NCBI GenBank assembly: GCA_938028565.1
Contig: CALIZS010000035.1
Location: 1 to 49,354 of the forward strand
Reading direction: 5' to 3'
DNA from: an uncultured Atopobium sp.
Lineage (GTDB): Bacteria; Actinomycetota; Coriobacteriia; Coriobacteriales; Atopobiaceae
Length of the DNA stretch: 49,354 bases
The first letter of the stretch is position 1; each line of letters opens with the position of its first letter. This document shows positions 43,562-49,354 of this stretch, one piece after another. The notes under the pieces are model-generated. The model did no database searches. It was not told the DNA's origin and saw only the letters and a program-made list of their open reading frames with translations. The translations under genes were made by a program, and so were the position numbers.

Positions 43562-44103
43562 AGTCCCCTACTCAGTACATTCAAAAAGTGTTTCACACAC
43601 ATTTTTTTAAGTTTTTACGCGAAGTAATCTCTCTTGATTCCCTCTTACTTAGTGTACAGAGCTTCTCTTGCCAACAAATTTTGAACTCCAAATTTCATGA
43701 ATTTGTTAACTATCTGCTTCCACTATCTGGTTTCCGCATAACTCACATTTGTCTTAAAATTTAATACATTTCTTTTGCAATTTTTATCCGTTGCACGTTT
43801 ATGACAAATGTCGAGAAAATCGTCAAAAATAGAGCAATTCAAATGCCATTTTTCGACGCATCAAATATTTTGGTTAAATTATTTATATAACATAAGGTAA
43901 AGGCATTTTTTGAAATGTATTCAAACTATAAAAATCGCTGGTTGGGATAATAATTTTTATCAAAATAATGTATAATTATCTATACGAAAAATGCTCTAAA
44001 TTTGTACCGTTTATTTCTATTGTGCTTCTCGTGATTTGTCACTTTTCGCACAAGATTTAATTGCAAATTTTGTTGGGGTATTTACTATTTGTTTGGGGCA
44101 GAT
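43562..44103. promoter_or_regulatory. Long A/T-rich leader region of the surface protein
   Basis: About 540 bp with no gene, much richer in A+T than its surroundings. A perfect TATAAT lies at 43971-43976 without a clear -35, about 130 bp before the start codon, so the leader would be long. Farther upstream ACATTTGTC (43745-43753) and its exact complement (43803-43811) could pair across about 50 nt. These features fit complex regulation of a surface protein, or horizontal gain of the region. Confidence 0.4.
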
Positions 44104-45546
44104 ATGGAAAGAAAAAATAAGAACTTTGCAGGTAAAGGTGCTAAGACAGCTATGTCTTTGGTGCTTGCGCTCTCGCTGGTTCCTTCTTCAGCATTAGCAG
44201 AGATTGCTAGCACTCAAGAGGTAACTCAGACGCAAGAAGTTGCAGCAACTCAAACAAGCGATGCAACTGCTTCTACTTCAGAAGCAACAGCAGAAACCTC
44301 AACTGAAACTACCACTAACGCAGAAGCCGCTTCCAACCAGCAGACTTCTGAGCAAGCTACCGCTCCAACAGAAAGATCTTCTCGCCGTGTTAGAAGAAGT
44401 GTTACAGATACCTCAACTGAGCTTTGGGTTGACGGAACTAACGGTGATGACGCCAATGATGGCTCCAGTGCTTCTGCACTTAAATCATTAAGTAAGGCAC
44501 TTGAGCTTCAGACTGCAAACCCTACCATTACTACCATCTATCTCAAGGGTAATCTTTCACTAAGCTCAACGGTAACTATTCCATCAGGCGTAACACTAAA
44601 CATTGCATCTGAAGGCGCAACGCTTACCGGCACTGGCAATAGCATCGACGGTATTGTTCTTGCAAGTGGTGCAACTCTCACTGGTACCGGTACTCTTACT
44701 ATGTCTGGTTTTAAGACTGCTCTCACCGCACAGGCCGGCTCTACTATTACTGATGGTACCTATGTCTTCAGGAATAACGCAGGTGGTGACGGTACTCGCG
44801 GTATTTCTATTGGCGGAACCGTTAGCGGCAGCACCAACAAGAACAGCGTTACCATTACCGCAGACGATAAGAACAATACAGACTTCTTTGAGTCTGGTGT
44901 CACCTTTGAAAACGCTACTATCAAAGTAACTTCACAGGCTCGTACCTGGAATGACGCTCGCAACCTCAACCTTAAGAACACAGACCTTACCGTTGAAGGC
45001 TTTGGTCAGACTTTCTACGTCAACCAGCTCAACATGAATGACTCCACCCTTACCATTAATCCTTCATGGTACGGCGCTACGGGCATGACCATCCAGGGAA
45101 CTTCCAATATTGTTAACTCCACCATTAATGCTAATGCTGGCTCAACTTCTGGCATTTCTGTTGGTGTAGCTGGTGGAACAGTAAACGTTACTAACTCAAC
45201 CCTTAACTTCACTAACGGTGGAACTGGCGGCCTTAACGTCAACACTGGTGACGTCATCATTAACAACTCCACCATTAAGGGAGACGGTCGTAACTCTGGT
45301 GCCCTCTTTGGAGCCCAGACCAACGGCTCCATCCAATTCACCGGAAACAGCCTGGTAGAAACCCCTGCTACCAAGAACTCCGATAACGGCGCTGGCCAGA
45401 CTCGTCAAAACTATAACGTTGTTGGCGGTTCTTACCTCATTAAGTACGCACCAAGTTACAACAGCAGCCTTGGCAGCACTATCCCTACAAACGGAGCAAC
45501 TAACGGCAACGAGGCACTCTCGCTCTTTACCCTTGCTGATTCATAA
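44104..45546 (+). CDS. N-terminal half of the surface protein (beta-helix part)
   Basis: This half encodes 480 residues. The signal peptide runs to about residue 37 (AMSLVLALSLVPSSALA), then a Thr/Ser/Glu/Gln-rich stalk to about 100. LWVDGTNGDDANDGSSASALKSL opens a right-handed parallel beta-helix of the DUF1565/pectate-lyase kind, with short repeats such as NSTIKG and TNSTLNF. If translated alone it would be exported but have no cell-wall anchor and would be released. The chosen ATG has GGGG five bases upstream, and a TTG five codons earlier is a weaker choice. Confidence 0.7.
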   Translation: MERKNKNFAGKGAKTAMSLVLALSLVPSSALAEIASTQEVTQTQEVAATQTSDATASTSEATAETSTETTTNAEAASNQQTSEQATAPTERSSRRVRRSVTDTSTELWVDGTNGDDANDGSSASALKSLSKALELQTANPTITTIYLKGNLSLSSTVTIPSGVTLNIASEGATLTGTGNSIDGIVLASGATLTGTGTLTMSGFKTALTAQAGSTITDGTYVFRNNAGGDGTRGISIGGTVSGSTNKNSVTITADDKNNTDFFESGVTFENATIKVTSQARTWNDARNLNLKNTDLTVEGFGQTFYVNQLNMNDSTLTINPSWYGATGMTIQGTSNIVNSTINANAGSTSGISVGVAGGTVNVTNSTLNFTNGGTGGLNVNTGDVIINNSTIKGDGRNSGALFGAQTNGSIQFTGNSLVETPATKNSDNGAGQTRQNYNVVGGSYLIKYAPSYNSSLGSTIPTNGATNGNEALSLFTLADS

Positions 45547-45738
45547 ACTAACTCTCTGAGCCTTATTAATGCTAACGGAGCAACCTATACCTACCCAGTT
45601 GCTAACGCTTCAAGCGATGGTCAGAAGCACGTCTGGGCACCTGCTGCAACCGTCACCTTTAACCTCAATACCCCAGGCGTTACCGACATCGATCCAACAT
45701 TTGCTGACGGCACTACTGCTAACAAAACTGCTCTTGCT

Positions 45739-48132
45739 ATGCGCGGCAACTCTCTTGCAACCGCTTCTTCTGTGGCAGGGGGTACAACTACTCTTCCTGC
45801 AGATCCTTATGCAAGTGGTCAAGAGTTCGCCGGCTGGTACTACACCGACGCTGCTGGTACCGAGCACCAGTTCACCGCTGATACCCAGGTCACCTCTGAC
45901 ATGACAGTCTATCCACATTGGAAGGCCAACACTGCTTGGCTCTATGTCAGGTATCACAACGGCAACGGTGTCTCTGTCATTGACCGCGTTGCCACCAACG
46001 CTAGCCGTACCGTAACGGTTCGCTCTGACGCTGATGTCAACAACCTTAACAACAACTTCAATATTGCTGGTAAGACCTTCAAGCGCTGGACCACCCAGGC
46101 AAACGGCGCTGGTGACGAGGTTGCAGCTAATTCCAACCTGGCTGTTCCTACGGGCACCGATACCGTTGATTTGTACGCAGACTGGGAGGAGCAGCACCTT
46201 ACCGTGTCCTTCTCGGCAAATGGTGGAACCTTCTCTGCAAACAGCGTGTTCAAGCAGAATCCAAACGTCTTTGACATCACTACCGATGCAAACGGCGGAG
46301 AAGTAGCAACTATCAAGACTCACCCAACTGTTGCTGAGCAGACCACTATTAACGCTCTTCTACAGAATCTCAGTGGCAATACTTTGACCACAGATACTGC
46401 TGGAATTGCAAGCTCAACCAGCACCAACACTAATACCGCTTATACAGAGATTGCAACACTAGAGAATTATCTTCTGGACAACGCAGAAACCCCTGTAACG
46501 TTCTTTGGTTTTGTTGTTGGTCACAACTACCACTACTGGTTCACTGATGCTGCAGGTAACTCCCCCGCAACTATCAACGGCGGCGCAACGCTTACTAACG
46601 ATGTCACCTACTACCTCAAGTGGAAAGAAGATCCTTCTATCCAGAGAGTAGAGCTTACCAGCGATCTTCCTGCAGATATGTGGAGCGATTCCCAGAGCAA
46701 CACCACCCAGATCAAGGAAGTTTCTAACGATAAGAGCTTTAGTCTTACAGGCGCTATCGATGCAACTTCTGTCATCAATCAGATGAGCGCCTTTGAGAAT
46801 GGCATTGCTGGCGGCCTTGACGACCTAACCAAGATCACGCTTTCTGGCACAACTTCTACCTTTACCGCCAAGCTCACGCTTCCTGCTGGCGTTGTTGTCC
46901 CAGCTAATCCAACGGTAACCACCTCTGGCCTCGGTGACCTCTTTGAGGTTTCTAACGTCTCCGTCAACGGCCAGGAAGTTACCGTTACCCTGAAGCTCAA
47001 GGGCACGTACACCAACTACAAGCAGCTCAAAGACGCTGTCGAGACAGTTGGTAAAGACGACGCAGCTACTGCAGAGATTGCAAGACCTCTTACCGTAACT
47101 GTTGACGGTCTCACCCTTGACCCAACCCAGGTAACCAATGGTCAGGAGCTTACCGCTACAGGTACTCTAACCGGCACCTTTGAGTCTTTTGCAAAGAACA
47201 CCGTCACCAACGTCACCAAGAAGTTCGAGCTTTCTTGGAACGGCGTTCAGATTGCTGCCAACAGAGACCCTCGTGGCACCAGCATTCAGCAGACTCTGAT
47301 TGTGAACAACCCAATTGAGATGAACCTTCCTGCAGATATGCTTGCTGACGAGAATACCGAGCATGACCAGGTCATCACTATGAAGGCAGGTTCTACCTTT
47401 AACCTCACTGGTTCCATTCTTGCTTCCTCTATTCAGGAGCAGATGAACAATATTGAGCGCGCCTACCCTAATACCAACCACGACACCATTACGCTAAGCA
47501 ACCTTAAGTTCAAATTCACAGCAACTCTGACCGTTCCTGAGGGAATGACTCTCCCAAGCAACCTTGATGCCAACACCATCCAGGCTTCCAACTTTGGCAG
47601 CGGCTTTAAGGTCAGCGATGTTCAGGTCAGCGGCCGTACGGTTACTGTCACCTTTGAGCTCAGTGATCCATCTTCTATCAGGACCTACTCTGACCTCGAG
47701 CGCATTGTTGATGAGGCTAGCGTAAACGATGGTTGGATGAAGCTCACTATTCCTGGCGTCACCATTGACTCCAACGTTGCTGCAGGTACTCAGCTCACCG
47801 CCGTCGGCACTGTTACCGGCTCCTTCAGTGCTATTGCTGATTCCGCAGCTGGCAACCGCAAGGTCTTCTCGTTCACCTGGAATGGTGTTCAGTGGCCAGA
47901 TGGTAAGGACGCTGTTGCAACCGATAACGACACCATCCAGCTAACCATTACTGTTGCAGAGGAAGAGACTCCAGAGACTCCTTCCACTCCAACTAAGCCT
48001 TCTAAGAAAAAGAAGCAGAAGACTCCTTACACCGGAGACGCTTCTGCTGCAGCACCTCTTGCTGCACTTCTCGCAGGTATGACCGCTGTAATGACTTCAC
48101 TTGACATCACTAAGCGTCGTAAGAATAAGTAA
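45739..48132 (+). CDS. C-terminal half of the surface protein (repeat domains and wall anchor)
   Basis: In the same frame as the first half; 45739 is the first ATG after the stop but has no ribosome-binding site, so independent translation is unlikely. It encodes 797 residues. It starts inside an InlB-type repeat (FAGWYYTDAAGTEHQFTADT, then VYPHWKA). Two domains of about 220 residues follow in tandem, each opening LPADM and closing near WNGVQ (46651-47316 and 47317 to about 47970). The end has a Thr/Pro/Lys linker, TPYTGD, a hydrophobic stretch and KRRKNK, a sortase signal with Thr in place of the usual Leu. Confidence 0.7.
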   Translation: MRGNSLATASSVAGGTTTLPADPYASGQEFAGWYYTDAAGTEHQFTADTQVTSDMTVYPHWKANTAWLYVRYHNGNGVSVIDRVATNASRTVTVRSDADVNNLNNNFNIAGKTFKRWTTQANGAGDEVAANSNLAVPTGTDTVDLYADWEEQHLTVSFSANGGTFSANSVFKQNPNVFDITTDANGGEVATIKTHPTVAEQTTINALLQNLSGNTLTTDTAGIASSTSTNTNTAYTEIATLENYLLDNAETPVTFFGFVVGHNYHYWFTDAAGNSPATINGGATLTNDVTYYLKWKEDPSIQRVELTSDLPADMWSDSQSNTTQIKEVSNDKSFSLTGAIDATSVINQMSAFENGIAGGLDDLTKITLSGTTSTFTAKLTLPAGVVVPANPTVTTSGLGDLFEVSNVSVNGQEVTVTLKLKGTYTNYKQLKDAVETVGKDDAATAEIARPLTVTVDGLTLDPTQVTNGQELTATGTLTGTFESFAKNTVTNVTKKFELSWNGVQIAANRDPRGTSIQQTLIVNNPIEMNLPADMLADENTEHDQVITMKAGSTFNLTGSILASSIQEQMNNIERAYPNTNHDTITLSNLKFKFTATLTVPEGMTLPSNLDANTIQASNFGSGFKVSDVQVSGRTVTVTFELSDPSSIRTYSDLERIVDEASVNDGWMKLTIPGVTIDSNVAAGTQLTAVGTVTGSFSAIADSAAGNRKVFSFTWNGVQWPDGKDAVATDNDTIQLTITVAEEETPETPSTPTKPSKKKKQKTPYTGDASAAAPLAALLAGMTAVMTSLDITKRRKNK
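46651..47970 (+). repeat. Tandem duplication of a 220-residue surface domain
   Basis: Two adjacent coding repeats with a period of about 666 bp share LPADM, SFSLTGAI/TFNLTGSI, FTAKLTLPAG/FTATLTVPEG, the FEVSNVSVNGQEVTVTL/FKVSDVQVSGRTVTVTF block and WNGVQ. They are clearly diverged, so the duplication is old. Confidence 0.75.
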
Positions 48133-48170
48133 AACAACACTGCCAGAGCGATTATTTGCACCTAAATGAA

Positions 48171-48205
48171 ACAGCCGCCTTCTTATTTGAAGGCGGCTGT
48201 TTTTC
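48171..48205 (+). terminator. Terminator of the surface protein gene
   Basis: ACAGCCGCCTTC pairs perfectly with GAAGGCGGCTGT around TTATTT and is followed by TTTT, 38 bp after the stop. Confidence 0.92.
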
Positions 48206-48233
48206 TTGAACAAAACGTTTTTCTCGCCAGAGG

Positions 48234-49010
48234 TTACTCCCCTAGCATGGTTTGCAGGTCATAACCGAAGGACTTAACAAACTCGTAGGCATCCTTCTGC
48301 CATTCCTCTTTGAAAACGCCAGGGGCGGTCTCGAAGAAGCTAGAATCCAAATAACGGATAATAATGAAATTGCTGTTTGGCTGGTCGAAGCCGTTGCCCC
48401 TACTGAAATCAATGCCATGACCAGTATTTCTTCTCATTGCTGCTTCAAGAACAGGTACTGTGAGCTCGTTGACAGGAACTACAATGTCTGCCCTATCAAA
48501 GAAGCCACCCTTTTCTTTAGTAAAGACAAAGAGGTTATTGAGTGCGCCGCCTGCAACACACTGAACTCGGCGAATGTCAGAAAGCTTGACCTGATGCTTT
48601 GCGCCAGAAATCACACCATTTGCGATAGTAATCTTTTTCTCTTTGAGGCTGAATCCGAGCTTAGTGTTTAACGTATCCAGGTTATTAGGAAACTCAGTAG
48701 TGAGTTTGTTAGCTGCAAAAGCGAGGATGATTGTCTTAGTATCAAGAATGTTATGGCCAAATTCGCGGAGCTTTAGATCTGTGTCAATGCTAACGAGGTT
48801 GTGGCCTTCGTTATCCTTAAAGGTAATCTCGTAAGGACCGTTTGAGCTGCAATAGTTCAGCAAAAATGTTGAGCCAACCTCGGAAAAAAGGACCCTAACC
48901 TCTGGCTTACCATTACCCGAAACATAAGCTAAGCCGTCTTTTGTGACGGTATAAGAATACTTGTCGTCGCACTTAATTGATACTTGTCGATCCTCAAAAA
49001 TGCTTCTCAT
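48234..49010 (-). CDS. Unknown soluble protein
   Basis: A 258-residue protein with no signal peptide or membrane segment. It starts MRSIFEDRQVSIKCDDKYSY and alternates strand-like segments (ITFKDNEGHNLVSID, ITIANGVISGAKHQVKLSDIRRVQ) that could form PH-like beta barrels, and ends VKSFGYDLQTMLGE. I do not recognise a family. The ATG at 49010 has GGAGG in its leader and a TATAAT about 55 bp upstream. A longer frame to 49196 would add 62 residues of atypical composition across that promoter, so it is rejected. Confidence 0.6.
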   Translation of the reverse strand: MRSIFEDRQVSIKCDDKYSYTVTKDGLAYVSGNGKPEVRVLFSEVGSTFLLNYCSSNGPYEITFKDNEGHNLVSIDTDLKLREFGHNILDTKTIILAFAANKLTTEFPNNLDTLNTKLGFSLKEKKITIANGVISGAKHQVKLSDIRRVQCVAGGALNNLFVFTKEKGGFFDRADIVVPVNELTVPVLEAAMRRNTGHGIDFSRGNGFDQPNSNFIIIRYLDSSFFETAPGVFKEEWQKDAYEFVKSFGYDLQTMLGE

Positions 49011-49064
49011 ATGCCTTTTACCTCCACGTTTTGCAGTACAGGGAATAACTAGGAATTTCATAAA

Positions 49065-49070
49065 ATTATA
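49065..49070 (-). promoter_or_regulatory. Possible -10 element of the last gene
   Basis: On the minus strand a perfect TATAAT lies 54 bp before the chosen start codon. No convincing -35 is seen at the usual distance. Confidence 0.35.
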
Positions 49071-49354
49071 TCGCGTTGCTTGATAATTCTTTGCTGCACG
49101 CTGAGTTTTCGGTGGATGAGGAGAACTTGTTGTTGCCAGAGCCGTCAAAACCGCTCGATCAATTTGATTCCCGTATAACGGAGTCTGTTTATTCATAATC
49201 GTGAATACAGCAATTTTAGGGTACCGATTTTAGGCCCCAAAAAGGTAAAAAACCCGTTTAGTTGGGGATGAAAATTGAAATTTTGCTGTTTGAGCAGTCA
49301 CGTCTCAAAAAGTGGTGTAAGGCTATTTCCTTACTACCTTCTAACCTACATTAT

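Larger units (their letters stand above)
44104..48132 (+). pseudogene. Large sortase-type beta-helix surface protein, interrupted by one TAA
   Basis: The frame from the ATG at 44104 to the TAA at 48132 is open except for a single TAA at 45544-45546. Restored, it would encode 1,342 residues: signal peptide, Ser/Thr-rich stalk, parallel beta-helix (about 105-460), a Listeria-Bacteroides (InlB B) repeat, two long tandem domains, a Lys/Pro linker, and a C-terminal TPYTGD motif with membrane segment and basic tail. Sequence on both sides of the stop continues the same kind of protein, so one base change is the likely cause. The two halves are described separately. It is probably an adhesin gene inactivated in this strain, unless the stop is read through. 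Confidence 0.72.

Noticed and set aside
45544..45546. TAA reassigned to an amino acid in this organism
   Set aside because: Many clear genes here end with TAA (kup, pyk, the surface protein itself), so the code is normal.
44250..46323. Several antisense frames opposite the surface protein
   Set aside because: They are Val/Leu/Pro-rich shadows of a Thr/Asn/Gly-rich repeat protein.

Overview
The window looks like a chromosomal stretch of a fermentative, Gram-positive actinobacterium of the class Coriobacteriia, most likely an Atopobiaceae member close to Lancefieldella (formerly Atopobium). This is inference from moderate G+C, a CarD regulator, a monoderm-type Tad/Flp pilus operon without a secretin, a sortase-type surface protein, and D-lactate dehydrogenase next to pyruvate kinase. 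No rRNA gene or other phylogenetic marker is present to confirm it.

Left part (1-11,000). The 3' end of an RlmKL-type 23S rRNA methyltransferase is followed by a KUP potassium transporter. On the minus strand come a carD-ACT-HAD operon and a tannase-like lipoprotein gene coupled to a membrane-anchored cyclophilin. A small plus-strand gene of the coriobacterial RDAC type precedes tRNA-Phe, which has its own promoter and terminator. Next are an XRE-type regulator gene broken by an in-frame TAA and a DUF2207 membrane protein with a glycine-rich tail.

Tad pilus operon (20,425 down to 11,002, minus strand). Thirteen tightly overlapping genes encode a CpaB/RcpC-like protein, TadZ, TadA, TadB, TadC, Flp pilin, an unknown membrane protein, a small pilin-like protein, TadE, a large TadG-like protein, a second TadE-like protein, a DUF192 protein and a zinc-ribbon protein. 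No prepilin peptidase is visible. Tandem terminators of the upstream rsgA gene lie before the operon.

Middle (20,800-34,700). RsgA and a Ca2+-type P-type ATPase form one minus-strand unit. D-lactate dehydrogenase and pyruvate kinase lie together on the plus strand. A heterodimeric ABC exporter pair follows on the minus strand, then a UBA-like/DUF4342 membrane protein gene with an OmpR-type two-component system on the plus strand. The roughly 600 bp beyond the kinase gene hold a 461-bp element with 46-bp terminal inverted repeats, probably an insertion-sequence derivative, with a second repeat family inside it.

Right part (34,700-49,354). A Pr6Pr-like membrane protein is followed by a CydD-CydC-like ABC exporter translationally coupled to a YgbA (nitrosative stress) homologue. 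A GNAT acetyltransferase and a stand-alone HIRAN protein are divergent around a palindrome that recurs at the start of the nearby WYL regulator gene, so these genes may form a small regulon. A MetE-like methyltransferase, an HD phosphohydrolase, a very large sortase-type beta-helix surface protein interrupted by one in-frame TAA, and an unknown protein complete the window.

The observations most worth following up are the WYL/HIRAN/GNAT shared palindrome, the CydDC-YgbA coupling, two otherwise intact genes each broken by a single TAA, a tannase-family protein lacking its nucleophilic serine, the deep overlap of the last two Tad-operon genes, the nested inverted-repeat element, and a strongly over-represented 9-mer (CTTCTCGCC / GGCGAGAAG).
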